DNA from: Taiwanofungus camphoratus
Taxonomy: Eukaryota > Basidiomycota > Agaricomycetes > Polyporales > Taiwanofungaceae
Reading direction: 5' to 3'
Assembly (NCBI GenBank): GCA_003999685.1
Contig: CP021225.1
Location: forward strand, 558,001-622,000
Length of the DNA stretch: 64,000 nucleotides
The position numbers and the translations under genes were made by a program. Below are positions 47,780 through 59,704 of this stretch, piece after piece. Numbering within the stretch: the stretch's first letter is position 1; each line of letters begins with the position of its first letter. The notes under the pieces were generated by a model that was not told the origin of the DNA, did no database searches, and worked only from the letters and a program-made list of their open reading frames with translations.

Positions 47780-49544
47780 CTATAGCTCATCTTTTCCTTT
47801 CGAACTCCCTTCCTGGCCACGGAACACTTTCAACAGTTCTAATTAGACAACCGTGGCCTTAGTAAGCCCTTCTAGTGTGGAAATGGGACGGAACTTACGT
47901 TGTCGTACGTCAGAAGAGAGCTCTTTGGGTAGTACGACGTTATACTCTACATAGAGATCGCCAAAGTTGGACTGCCCATATATAGGCATACCTTCTCCCT
48001 GGATAGTCTGTACAAATCCTTTGTGATAGCAAGTAAGCCATCATATGTCAGAACAGTACCGAGTTCGAATTACCCGGTTGTGTGACACCATGTCGCTTCA
48101 GTTCTACGACGTGGCCATCTAGATGTGTGAGGTTTCGCTCGAAGCCCAGCAAGGCCTACGGTTGTATCAATAAACTTGCAAATAAAGCATGAATCTGGAC
48201 CTACCTCGTCGATTCCAATCGTCTCCTTCCAATACAATCCAGCGTCCTTTCTCCTCAACCCACCCTTATCTTTCCGGGTCTTGACTTTGATCATGATATC
48301 CCCCGGCTCCCAGTCGGGACTCTCGTCCCCCTCACCCTCGAAGATGACCTGATGTCCCTCCGGCGCACCACGCGGGATATCTAGCGTGTATTCCTGTATG
48401 TGTTCAATAACTTTCTCGCCGCCACAGTGTGGGCACTTGCGTGCGATAATACTGCCGCGTCCGCCACACTGGCTGCAGGTCACCTGCGCCTGCGAGATCA
48501 TTCCAGGCATGATCTGCTGCCGCACGATCTGTACGCCTGCGCCGTTGCAGGCCGGACACACGTGAAGATCGTCCGAGGACGCAGCCCCGCTCCCGCGGCA
48601 GTGGTCGCAGAGGACACGTTTCTTTATCCTGAACTGTAAAGGCAAGCAGAGTCAGCTTGATACCTCGCATTCAAGCTCCATCCGGGACAACGCACATCTA
48701 TGCTCTTTCCGGTATATCTGGCGAAGGGGATGTGTGAGAAGGTGAAGGTATAGAACACGGAAGTAAATATACATGTCTGCGAGACCAACTTCCATTTCGC
48801 TATAAGAGCCCGGTCCTCGGCGGACTTGCTCTTGTGCAGGATCTGGAGACCAAATTGTCAAGCACGGATCGCCCTAAGTGAGAATAGAATGAAAATAGAG
48901 CTTTACTGACGTCCTCCACCGAAGAAGCTTTGGAAAATGTCGAAAGGATTGGCATAATGTTGACCTCCTTCGTGCGCTTTCAGACCTTCCTAACAATACA
49001 TTCAGGAAAACATCAGTCACACAGAGAATTAAATTGTCTCATGGAAGTGCATACCTCTCCGTGACGATCGTATATTTGCTTTTTCTAGAGGAATATCAGT
49101 ATGAGGACGCCGGATCACGCCAAGGGCACTTGCCTTAGGATCAGACAAGATCTCATATGCTGTCAAATCATCGTTACCACCCCGCGTATCCTTAAAGAAA
49201 AGAATAAGCACTCACCGTGAGCAATTTCTACGAACTTCTCCTCCGAACCTAAATCCTTGTTCTTATCTGGGTGGTACTTCCGACTATTGCACTCTTCAAG
49301 TCTTCATGTGTATAACTGATGATAACACAACTGACCTGAGTCTCTTGTACGCTTTTCTAATGTCTTGTTCCGAAGCCGACCTGGATACTAATGATGACAG
49401 TAAGAACTGTTAGTGAGTGGCTTGTTACGTCGACGAGGTGCGCGCCTTGGACTAACGCTCGAGAACTTTATATAGGTCTGCAGCACTGACAACGGTAGCC
49501 AGAAGTAACAGTGAGAAAAATAAAATCAAGTGCAGAGAGCCCAT
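47780..49544 (-). CDS. SCJ1: ER-lumenal DnaJ (Hsp40) co-chaperone with KDEL tail
   Basis: Start MGSLHLILFFSLLLLATVVS at 49544, a signal peptide, followed by AADLYKVLE, the start of the J domain. Next are ASEQDIRKAYKRLR, SRKYHPDKNKDLGSEEKFVE with the essential H-P-D, AYEILSDPK and QIYDRHGE. The G/F linker has YANPFDIFQSFFGGG. The zinc domain has four C-x-x-C-x-G-x-G-like units: CDHCRGSG, CPACNGAG, CSQCGGRG and CPHCGGEK. The substrate-binding part includes YTLDIPRGAPEGHQVIFEGE, GFERNLTHLDGHVVELKRHG, GEGMPIYGQSNFGDLYVEY and LPKELSSDVRQ. The last exon ends SSKGKDEL-stop, an ER-retrieval signal. It probably assists the ER Hsp70 (BiP/Kar2), as Scj1 does. The intron after LSDPK starts GCAAGT (GC-AG). 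The gene symbol is an orthology inference. Confidence 0.92.
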
Positions 49545-49772
49545 GGGGAATTGTCTGACTGAAATGAGTGAAAGGAACGACGGTATTGGAGATTTCCCAA
49601 TTAGGGGGAAGACACGTAGCCGATTTACTGCACCTGCTTATTAAGTTTACTGCCAACCCTAACCCATATCTAGAACTTAGGGATCTCTCCAACTTGAAGT
49701 CCTCGGAGCCAACTGCCAACGGAAACTGCAGTCATCTCGTGTTGAGGTCTCTGACTACTGCTTTACAGAGGC
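49545..49772. promoter_or_regulatory. 228-bp shared divergent promoter region
   Basis: The ER DnaJ gene (start 49544, minus) and the putative mitochondrial gene (start 49773, plus) diverge from this 228-bp interval. Confidence 0.45.
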
Positions 49773-51651
49773 ATGCTGTGGCTGCGAGCACGCAATGTCG
49801 CCAATATCCAAACAACGTATAGGGCGGTGTCGAGTGTTGCGCATTCATTCTATCCCCCGAAAGTTAGAGGTCATTTTGTCTGAGGAAACTGTCTAACCAA
49901 GGTGGTCACTAATGGTCAAGTGTTATAGCTTTTCCATTTGCGCTCTCAGCGGAAGAAGCCATTGCTAGACTGAGCCCCGTGGCCTCTATACGATTGATGG
50001 GCAGGCATTTATTTCGGTCTATCGGTGCCTATTTTCTGCCTGGGCTCTTCGAACCATTACGACCTAAGCGTATACAAGCCATGTATCTCCCGGTCTGGGT
50101 GCTAGATGCAGAAGTAGAGGCAAAAGTATCGTTACAGAAAGCGGACAAGGATGAGACTTTGCAGGTGCTACTACCTATTTATCTGGAAGAGAGGCAATCA
50201 TGAATTGACCTGTGCACTCAGGGTATAGCAACGGTCACCATAGACAAGTCGTATGTCAGCAGCTATCTCGATCCTGTTTCAAACTTCATGTCATTTTGCT
50301 AGATATATGCCAGGTGTTCCCTTCAGCAATGTCAAAAGGTGGAAAACTTATGCCATTGACTTGCAGGCTTTGTCTTTGAACCATTATCCCGCATCTCCTT
50401 CAATTCCCCCGCGTTGAATACGCGCGGTCACGTTCGCTTTTCTGACGACCTTCTGACCCAACGCGGCTCCGATATCCTTTGCCTACCGTTCACGCACACA
50501 CCATTTGCACTCGTTGATGCTGCGCGTTCGTTATCATACCAGCAAGCAACCATAAGTGAACGATTTCGCTTCGATCCCTCGACAGTGAGAGCCAATATGG
50601 TATGTTATGACAATAAATCACTATTAGCCTCCGATACCATTCTTTGGACTGGCAGCTTGCAGCATATCCTGTTCTAGTGCCAATTTATCTCGCTCAGTAC
50701 GACTCGCATCTAGAGCTCATCGATGACGAGAATCTACAATCATTCACTTTTATACTTGAAGCGCACAGTCGAAAGGTAAGTTCTGATTGGGACTTACATG
50801 TGAAAGTTTCTATGAACGTTATTCATGTCCGCTTTTTCGTGTTTCCTGGATCCATAGGGCCGCATCATTGTGGAGGGTACCGAGAGGCAACTCATGCAGA
50901 ATCTCATCAAATATGCTCCGTCTGTTGGCTATAAGAACATGATCAAGAAGGTTAAAGAGTCCTTTCCAGAGGAGGAGTTTCGCGTTGTCAACTTGGATCC
51001 TGTTGGGATCCTCGATTTCGCCAATGTACATTTTGCTGCAGACGTGTTAGCGAAGACAGACGAACATAAGGATGCGCTGAAACGGTGGCTGGATAAAGCT
51101 GCCTCCACACCAGGACTGTTGGAAGCTTATGCGACCCGCTTTTTCCGTATGACACAAAGTAACGGGAAAGATCAGCAGATGGTCGACTGGGAGGACCTGC
51201 GCATCAGAGAGTTCACGCCGGAAGAAAGAATAGCGAACATACATTGGATGACGTATGGCCAACTTCTGACCACGGTGAAAAACCAAGACCAACTTGAAAA
51301 ATCCCTGGCGGCGGTGGGTCTGCTTGATACCTTATGTGCACCTCGTCTTACCTGCCATCTACCGCCTTCTTTGATATGCAGTTTGTGTCTCAGATTCACA
51401 AAAGCTCAAATAAAAGAGACGCGCCAGAGGAAGGAAAAGACGCAAATTTAGGACCCTTCAAGGAGGATATCATCACCATGTTAGATGAGATTGACAAGGT
51501 ATTAGCGCAGAACAATAAGCTGGGACGCACGCTGGAAGATCTTCAGCGCCAAAGACAGGAGGCTATGCCTGGATGGCTGAAGGAATGGCACCGCCAAACT
51601 GCGGAGGGGAAGGGACCACCAGACAGCAGGCAGAAAAGCACTAACATATGA
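49773..51651 (+). CDS. Conserved-looking, probably mitochondrial protein, unrecognised
   Basis: Start MLWLRARNVANIQTTYRAVS, then VAHSFYPPKVR, an Arg-rich, acid-free N terminus like a mitochondrial presequence. After an intron come AFPFALSAEEAIARLSPVAS, RHLFRSIGAYFLPGLFEPLR, RIQAMYLPVWVLDAEVEAKV, FSDDLLTQRGSDILCLPFTH, TISERFRFDPSTVRANM, LAAYPVLVPIYLAQYDSHLE, TFILEAHSRKGRIIVEGTER, KVKESFPEEEFRVVNLDPVG, a helical segment KDALKRWLDKAASTPGLLEA, VDWEDLRIREFTPEERIANI, and a C-terminal coiled-coil-like part (DIITMLDEIDKVLAQNNKLG, RTLEDLQRQRQEAMPGWLKE). It ends KSTNI-stop. Composition and splice signals are those of a real, probably conserved gene, but I do not recognise the family. It shares a promoter region with the ER DnaJ gene. 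Confidence 0.75.
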
Positions 51652-52071
51652 AGTAGTACTATCGACGATCCGCTGGCTCGTCTAATCTGCAAAATGAATT
51701 TCTGTGGATACTTTATGTCAGTATCCACTGTAATTATGGCGACGCAAGACGAGATGGCTAAGTATCAGTGGGGCTCCTCTCGAGAAACGACAGGCGAAGC
51801 TGAGGTATGTAATTGCCAGCAGTACCCACAGGCAGAATGCTGCATCCAAGAACATTACAGGACATAAATATGTCTTCAAGCGATGTGAGAAATAATATTA
51901 AACTGCTACGTACTAGGTACTGAGTACGACGAACACGAAATGTGGGAGATACTAGAACAAACGATGGCTAAATGTCTGTCTGTCCGGGCTGATGTATACT
52001 GCAACGACGTAATGAAGGGCGCAACACGAAGTCTAGTGTCACACAAGGCTTGATACTACAATGTCCTAAGC

Positions 52072-54401
52072 TCAAGTCAAAAGACCCAGCAAGAAAGCAG
52101 AGAAACCGAGTAGCAAGACTCGAGCAGGTACGCGCATGCTCCGGGCACCGCTTGTCCAGCCTGGGGGCTCACCAAGGGTGACGGAGGCCGTGGACGCAGT
52201 GGACACTGAAGTGGACACCTGGCCTGAAGGAAGCGTCAAGATGAACGTGAAGAGTGTAGGTGAAGGAGAAACAGTTGGAATGGCGGTGGCATTGAGATAC
52301 TGCGTGCCCAGTACAGGATTGTACGTGCTCGTGGCAAGGCCTGTGGAGACGATCAAGCCAGGAGGGGCCGAAATGGATGTGTTGAATGCGTAAGCAGGCG
52401 TGGTATAAGTTGGAGTAGGCAGGACGTAGTTCGGAAGGTCAGTCGCAACTGTTGCAGAGACTGAGGAGAGGAAGGAGTTGACAACGTTCATAGGTTCAAC
52501 AGGAGCACTTGCGTTATTGAGAGGGTAAAACCCAATCATAGGCGATTCTTTCGTGTCGATACCGTAGCTATGAATAGTATCTCACTTTGAGAGAGTTTAT
52601 TACACGGGTAAATAGCGGACTGACCTGAAGATGGAATATACAGTCTGCAAAAAGGGTGTACCTAAAGGACAAGGTTTAGCTTCATGCAAACATGGTGATG
52701 GAGGCATACTGTACCTAGTTGCCAATCAATACCATCAGAGCTAGGAGGAAGTGCCGCAGGCCAAGTCAGACAAAGTTCAGGGTCTCCAGAAGCAGGACCG
52801 ATCAGGTAGTCCGTTGGTTGGAGTGTAAAGTTTTGTCCTCTGCCATTCACATCAGCATACTGGCCTAACTCGCTCCCGTGAGCAACGCCCTTACCCAAAA
52901 CTGAAGGCCATAGTTTCATTAGCGTTACACGGGATCACCCACTGGCCGTCTGTGAAACCGTCACGTTAACTAACATTAATGGATGAAATGATGACCTACT
53001 TTCGTCCACGAGGCGACTGCCATCGATAAGAGAGAACATCCGCGAAACCTGTGCCCGATTAGATGAGATTAGTCGCACTTGGAGCGCTCGAAGTTCTTAC
53101 ATCTTCATAGGGGCCATAGATCCCAGATGTGCCGCTAAAGGCATGCTGATCAGGGTCAAAGACTACGTGGTTGTTGTAATGAAAACTCACACGTCAATAA
53201 GGGCTAAAGAGGAGTTGGATGTGGCATTGGGATATGTCGGTAGCGGTGTTATCCTCGTGCCGTTCACCTGGACGACACAAATGAAGATTCAATTCAATAA
53301 AGCGAAATCACAACCTACCGATAAACCCGAGAGAACAATTGACCATTGCAAATAGCTAGAAGAATTGCCATCTGAACCGGCGAAAGGAGCGAACGGGACG
53401 ACTGGATTCCATTCAATCAAGCTTCTGTTCGTGACCACTGTTGCATCAATGGCTCCTAAATGAAATGTGAATAACACTTCATTATCTCCAAATAAGAGAA
53501 AGTTCTTACCAAACGTCAAACTCCCTGAAGTATTTCGCTTGAGATTTAGACCAAAAAGGGGGTAATCCAGTCGCCCTGTTGATGCCATTGTGGCGAAGAA
53601 AGGTGTCGCTGCAGTGCTCGATGAGGTTAGGCAACATTCGGAGTAATTGGAGCGACTTGCAATTGGCAACAGTGTTAGCAATAGTGGAAAGCCGAGGGAA
53701 CCCAAGACCCATGATGCCGCTAATTTCTGTACTAAAAGTGACGTTTGACGAGTTCATCAACCCTAGTACACGCTTTCATGAATATGTAAGATGAGTGATG
53801 TCCATGTCCATTCTCACCAAACGCCTGATTGGGGACAGTAAGATTGGACATCTGCACACTTTCGCGCGCAATGAACCCAGAAGCACCTGGAATATCATCC
53901 TCAAAGATTAGACAAGGTCATAACTGAGAGTATGAGGACTCACGGCTCGAGTCCAAGTAGCTGACGTTGAATACAGTTGCATTGTTATTGACAGAAACGA
54001 ATGTAGGGCTCTGGTACGCCAGCTGATACCGAGGGACCGCTGTACAAGCACTGGTAGAGCAAGCTGATGATACAATCCAAAAATCTGAAGACCCGGTGTC
54101 TACTGCAACACGGAAACTCATGTTGCCGAGCGACACGACCGTATAATAAGACCTGCGCGGACATTCATTTAGGGATCTTTACTGAGAGTTAATTCCAGAA
54201 CAGAACGAACTGCTTGTCCTGGGAGAGCGTCAATGGTACAATAGTCGCCTCATTCGTTGTCGCGTTCAAACCGCTTTCGATGCTTTCCAGATATTGACGT
54301 ACAGCGAACCGGCTATGCCCCTGCAGCCGGTTCGCGCTACTCACAGCGTAGCACCCATCGAGAAGAGCAAGAACAACAGCCAGAAAGAAGAACAAAAGCA
54401 T
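52072..54401 (-). CDS. Pepsin-family (A1) aspartic protease, secreted, probably GPI-anchored
   Basis: Start MLLFFFLAVVLALLDGCYAV at 54401, a signal peptide. A pro-region follows (HSRFAVRQYLESIESGLNAT.. IVPLTLSQDKQ). The mature part has SYYTVVSLGNMSFRVAVDTG with SSDFWIVSSACSTSAC, the first catalytic D-T-G-S and its disulfide loop. Then come EISGIMGLGFPRLST, FFATMASTGRLDYPLFGLNL, SLTFG and SSYLQWSIVLSGLSV. The second catalytic site, split by an intron, reads ALIDVGTSGIYGPYEDVSRM: Asp is present but the usual Thr/Ser after it is Val. Later: WVIPCNANKTLAF and TPFLQTVYSIFRYG. The C-terminal ~130 residues are Ser/Thr/Pro-rich and end in a hydrophobic stretch (VLLLGFSAFLLGLLT) after small residues, as in GPI anchoring. 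Many N-x-S/T sites. Cell-surface protease. Confidence 0.88.
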
Positions 54402-54972
54402 AGTGGTGGTAATTATGGTAAGGTTACCAGGCCTGCGGCATTCGAGCTACAACAGGGGGCGGAATGGGAGGCCGGGTGTGTAGCTTGAGTAAAAGTGGTG
54501 GGCTCGAAGGCGGTGTGTTACTACCGTGCATCTGCCAAAAATGGTTAGTGAAAATATTCTGCCTGAATGGGCACGTGGGTGTGACCAGGGACGTCATTTT
54601 CGGTCCGCGAACCAATCAAATTGCAGGAAACCTTAATTACCAATATCCAGAAACCGGTCTTGTCCCCATGACATTCCGTAAATAGTCACGGAAAATACAA
54701 TGCAGTCAGAAATGCACTCAAGGTGAAGCAGAAACTCCGAATGCTCCGGCATAAGTATCCAACAGGAGGCAGTACGCAACATGTCTTGCCCTCGCTTTTT
54801 CTTGCGCACCATGAAGGTTCGTGCGATCGTGTGTAAGGCGCCGATTATGCATGTATCCAAGTAAAGTACCGTTGTCCCATACACATGGTAGATATGCGGA
54901 TGTCCAAGGCAAAATTGAAATCAAATCTCGTAAACAGCCACTGATTATGATTGATACCTTACTCGAGTCAGT

Positions 54973-56850
54973 CTACGTGTCGCCGGAACATATGTTTGGG
55001 TACAGTCTATCTGTGGGACTTTGCGGAATCCAGCCGCCTTGTAGCCCTCTTTGATAACTCCACTCATCCGCATTCTCTGCCTGACAATTGGGAGCTTATC
55101 AGTACAGTGTATTATATATTGCCAAAACAACGAGGTGATGCAAACACCTTACCTTCCATGTCCAATACACCCATCCTTGAATACTCTCTCCGACCTGGAC
55201 CTGTGCTTCCCAATACCTAGAAACAGTGCCGGGTGACGTTGACTACCATCGCGACGCCCGATCAAATCTTTGGCACTCACTGACGAAGGAATGTCTTGTA
55301 ATCATCACTGAAAGTCGACATGTTGCCCGTGAAGCCATTGCAAGTACCGAATACTTGTTGATTCGGCTGCCAGCTGCCATCCCACCTTGCGCCGACATTT
55401 CTGCCGTTCAACCACTTCGCACAGTCTGTGACTGCAGTGGACCACTCGCCAATGATGGTGTACAAGTTCGACTTCGCATAGGAAACGAGACCGTCAAGTT
55501 GCTGGCACGTAGACTAAATGGAAGACCGTGAGTCTCACAACTTGCGTGAGGGATGTCGAAAACGTACATTGATATGCTGGCTGAAGGAAAGGGCTAGTTG
55601 GTCGTAGTTGAATATTTGATACTCGTGCTACGACGCATATCAGATACGTTAGTCGAGAATAAATGCAGATTTTGGCTATCTAGATTCTCAAGGAACTCAC
55701 GGTGTCCATGATCACTCCTTCAGCCTTGGGATATTTCATAAAATTCTCCCAGCTCTGAAAATGAAAGGCATTAAATTCAACATGTATGGTAGACACACAA
55801 TGAAGATACCTGTACTCCGAGAAAACCGTCCTCAATCATGACTTGTGTCTTGTTCCCAACGGCCTTTCGAACAACTTGGTAACCGTCTTGCCAGTATTGG
55901 CCGATCGCATCGTCAATGTCAGATACCCAACCAGCCGCAGGCTCGTTCAACAACTCTATCACATCCACCATCCCCCCGACTTGCTCGACGATAAACTGCA
56001 CTATATCAAGCGTCCGCGGGATATTCGTCGCATTGCTCGCCCAATCAGCATCCCCCCTCCGACCAGAGTTATCGAACCCGTTCTGCGAACCAGGTGCGCC
56101 GTGAAGGTCAAGAATGACGTGGATGGTGTTGTTTTTTGCCCAGTTGAGCGCACGGAGAAAATAAGGCCAAGCACCAGGAACGTAAGGCGACACGGAAGTG
56201 CTGTAGTTGGTGCTTGCTGAGGTGATGGGGATGGACCAATAGCCTATAGGTATTCTGCCGCAACGCATTGGTTATTGATATAGATGATTTAGACAGAAGA
56301 GCTACCGAACATGGTTCAACCCTGCGGCTTTGATGGCCTTGAAGTCATCCTCCGTAATCCATGAATCCCAATGGCTCTGTAGGACGCTTAGAGCATGTTC
56401 CGGATCTTGCATCTGGCCAAAAGTGTATTCATCTACAATATTGGTGTTGTTTGTATCCTCGAATATGCTCGGCGTAATCCATGGCTGTCAAAGAAAAACC
56501 AGGCAATTCGTCAGAAATTCTACACTATGGCTTCTCGACAACTTCACCTCCAACACAAACCAGCCACCGCTTCATCTTTGATAAGTGAACGTCACGTTTC
56601 CGAAGTAAAGCAGAACTTACAGGTTCACACCACGGATTGTATCTTTGCCATAATTGAAGACGGCGGGTGCTGTGCTAGTTGGAGTCACGGAAGTCTGCGT
56701 GGGAGTTGCTGTCGCACTGCTCGAGCCTTGTGGCATTTCGGGCGCTATGCCTTGGACTTCTTGCACCTGAAGGACGAGCTTGCATTGCTGGGCTCCAGCA
56801 ACTGCCACTGCTAGAAGCAGTACACTTAGTGAAAATGGTATCAGTAGCAT
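54973..56850 (-). CDS. Exo-beta-1,3-glucanase (GH5, subfamily 9 type), secreted
   Basis: Start MLLIPFSLSVLLLAVAVAGA, a signal peptide, then a Ser/Thr-rich linker (SSSATATPTQTSVTPTSTAP). The catalytic domain begins VFNYGKDTIRGVNLGGWFVL with EPWITPSIFE, and continues DFKAIKAAGLNHVRIPIGYW, ALNWAKNNTIHVILDLHGAP, GSQNGFDNSGRRGDADWA, VDVIELLNEPAAGWV with the acid/base Glu in N-E-P, MIEDGFLGVQSWENFM, HEYQIFNYDQLALSFSQH, LYTIIGEWSTAVTDCAKWLN with the nucleophile Glu in G-E-W, and GWVYWTWK. The last exon gives AENADEWSYQRGLQGGWIP and ends ICSGDT-stop at 54973. Several short introns. It releases glucose from cell-wall beta-1,3-glucan. All catalytic landmarks are present. Confidence 0.93.
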
Positions 56851-59175
56851 ATCTGTGATGTCGACATCGAATGGTCAAGGTAATAGAGACGATACAGTCA
56901 TTTATGCATACCGAAGGCGTACACGAGTCCGAGTCGTCTATGCAGCTTGCAGTGCGGTGCCTATCGAAAGCCACGAGGCTGATCATGGGTGTGGCATCAC
57001 TATGGGCTAGCTACTATGACCTATGGCGTTCTATTAGCCAGTGTGAGGCCGGGCTTGTTTGAGACATGCAGCATCGAAACAGAGTTGGTTCGACAGTTCT
57101 CTGACTTCGTAACAAAGCTAAGGCGAGCTAGTGATAGAAAGAATACAACCGCCATCAGACTGGTCGACCGGTCGATATCGAGTGCTTGCGTCGTGATCGA
57201 AAAGGCAAGGGATCGAGATAGCTCGGGATCCGAGTGGTGAATACGGTACTCCGAGCTCTCTGCTACCGTGGCGACCTCAAGAGTCTTTCAGGTCGACCAT
57301 GAATTCAAGTTGATTCCGGCCTAGCACCTCAGTCATCATTTCCAGTGCCATGATAGATGTATCCAAGTGGTGAGCAGTCAAACAGGTTTTTTTGAAGATC
57401 AACTGGAACCAAGTTGCACTTCATGCTATTTTTCAAGAATTGAACTTTGAAGCTTGAAGCTCATTGCGTGTCATTCTTTGGTCTATCAGAACTACCGTAC
57501 GATGTTGATCGAAGCTGGCTCGTGATATCGGCTTGGTGAGATGTAGTAATATCGAATCTTGACGGACTCCGGCACAAGTTCTGAGACTGAAGGTACCGGA
57601 AATCATCGAGGGATCTCATGAGGTAGGGCCGTAACCAGTGGATCGTTTCTGTAAGAACTCGTGGCGGCGAGAAGCAGAAATGAGACATGTTTATTGGACC
57701 TAGTCCTCTAGCAAATTGCGCACTCAGTATTATCTATGTTCTGTCACACTGAAACACTTCTTCGGCTGACATCAGAACCCTACCGTTGGATGGAGGACGA
57801 TAGAGGACGATAGAAGACAAGACAGATCGAAGTGCTCTTCTGGACGTCGGCTTGCTGCAGCCGTCATTGTCTGGGATCTAGCGGATCCACCTTTCTATGC
57901 CACAAAGACACGGAAACCCCCCACATCAGGAAAGTATCGCATGTTTCAGGCAACGTGTTGCAAACGCTGATAACGGAAGTGATGGTAGTTATTTCCGATG
58001 CATGATAGCGCCCCGCTGTAGTTCACCCTGACGGATCTACCACACAAGGCAGTGCTGAATTATTTCTCAGTTGCATTATTTCCTCGAGACATCGACGTTA
58101 TGCCATAGCGCCGAAATCAGGAAGATATGGTATGTCTGAATGCTCTGAATAGATCGGTATAGCCACTGATCTTTATTTAATCAACCAACGTAATTCGATG
58201 GTGAAACCCACCCCCCAACATAGCGTAGAAGTGCATCAAAAGAACCGGAGTTGTAAGCGGCTTCTTGGAGATGACTTCTCGGCCCTTAGCCTCGTCATCG
58301 AAAAGAACATGTTCCACCAGCATTATTTCCGCCTCGCGACTATCTGGCATCAAGGCTTCCTCGGCCTTTCCGTTTGTGGGGCACAAAACAGCCCATTTTG
58401 GTTGTCCCGACAATCACTTCGTAGACCTGGACCCGTATGCCGAACCGCCACGACAAAATGACCGATTAGTCGCATCCTCCTGCACTCTTCTTCGTATATC
58501 CGGAGATTCGCTTACGAGGCGGGCATTGCACAAATTCCGTGGTCGGCGCAACACTTTTGCTTGACCCAGATCATGAACCGCAGAAATGTGTCCATGAACA
58601 CGGAGCTGGGCTTCTTTGCGCACCACATGTGTGGGAGTATATCGATGCTGCACACCTCCATCAGACTTCCATAGCAGGGATCAGGGGCACGACGAAGGAA
58701 TCTGTCAATCATCATGAAAGGCGTGCAGGGCTTGTCGCGGCTATGCTGCACCTTAGACCACCGTGGGCGGTGCACGTCTACATGTCGACGTTGCGCAGTA
58801 CCAGCGCTGCGGTACTGCTACATGCCTCCCCGAACGCGAGGAAGCGCCCATGCTCAAGTAACTATTGACTCCGTGTTTCACTAGCCTCGGAACCGAATAT
58901 ACGAACCGGGGACATCTGAGATCATCTGCCAATCTGTCTATTGTGTGTGAATTACCAGATCGCATGACATAGAGATTCAAAGCGTCCGCACTGGCCTCGC
59001 AATCTATACAGACCATTTTCCTAATATCAACGAAAACCAATACACCAGACGGAAGTTTATTCATATGAATACGTTTCGTTGTATGAGGATACTTTCATAC
59101 TATCGATTGAAATTTGCAGAAAGAAACAGCGTCTCACGTCTAACACACAGAAGACTTGGAAAGACGCAGAACAGC
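56851..59175. other. 2.3-kb gene-poor region
   Basis: No supported gene. Minus ORFs at 58177-58413 and 58512-58775 have a somewhat protein-like composition but no family features and no clear splice joins. A short near-tandem GAGGACGATAGA repeat occurs at about 57791-57815. A short palindrome (GCAGTACC..GGTACTGC) is near 58795-58820. Confidence 0.4.
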
Positions 59176-59704
59176 TTAGTTGGCGGGGCGGATGTTTTCT
59201 CGACTAAATTGAGCCCTGTGCATTTGACTATTGATGCTATATGCAACTTCATATCCGACTCCCGTATCCTGCCGACCAAGACCAAGCTGAGTGAGGATGT
59301 GACAGGGGACGGAAGAACGTACCTGATTGCGGTTTCTATAAACTGCGACAACTGCGCCGGTCACCCAGACATCGGTCTGGACACGGACGAAAACCGTCTG
59401 GTTCTATCACAGTAATGAGTATTCCGGGGGACTTCGCAATACAGAGAAACGGACGATAGTCTGACGTGAAAAGAGATGCAATGATGAGCATAAAAAATCT
59501 CCCCAGTTCCTTGCACTGTACATACAAGAGTACTCATGCGTGTAGTGGTACCTGTGGGGACTTCACTACGATCCACCTCTGTGCCGTTGTATGGCTGTGA
59601 GAGGAACATTAGAGGTGACAATGGAGATGGGAGAGGACACTTGCGTTGGAGAGGACTGAGGAACGGCGGTGACCGGAGGCGACAGGACGAGTCTGAGGAG
59701 CCAT
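59176..59704 (-). CDS. Small membrane-protein gene, paralog of the gene at 63017-63585
   Basis: Start MAPQTRPVAS at 59704, like MAPQVRPVAS of the second copy. A middle exon after TGTGATAG reads NQTVFVRVQTDVWVTGAVVA, then VYRNRNQ with donor gtacgt. The last exon is DTGVGYEVAYSINSQMHRAQ, then FSRENIRPAN-stop at 59176. The second copy has NQVVSVRLQSNIWVVGIIVG and YEVQYMVEGQLRTSRFGPEA at the matching places. The exons between the start and NQ are not resolved. A short hydrophobic segment (WVTGAVVAVY) may be membrane-associated. No family is known to me. Confidence 0.55.

Noticed and set aside
57781-57815. Short GAGGACGATAGA near-repeat
   Set aside because: Too few units for a meaningful tandem array; not linked to a gene.
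58177-58775. Minus ORFs that look slightly protein-like
   Set aside because: No motif, no consistent exon join, no paralog seen; too weak to call.
58789-58825. Short palindrome GCAGTACC..GGTACTGC
   Set aside because: An 8-bp stem is expected by chance in 64 kb; no terminator or element context.
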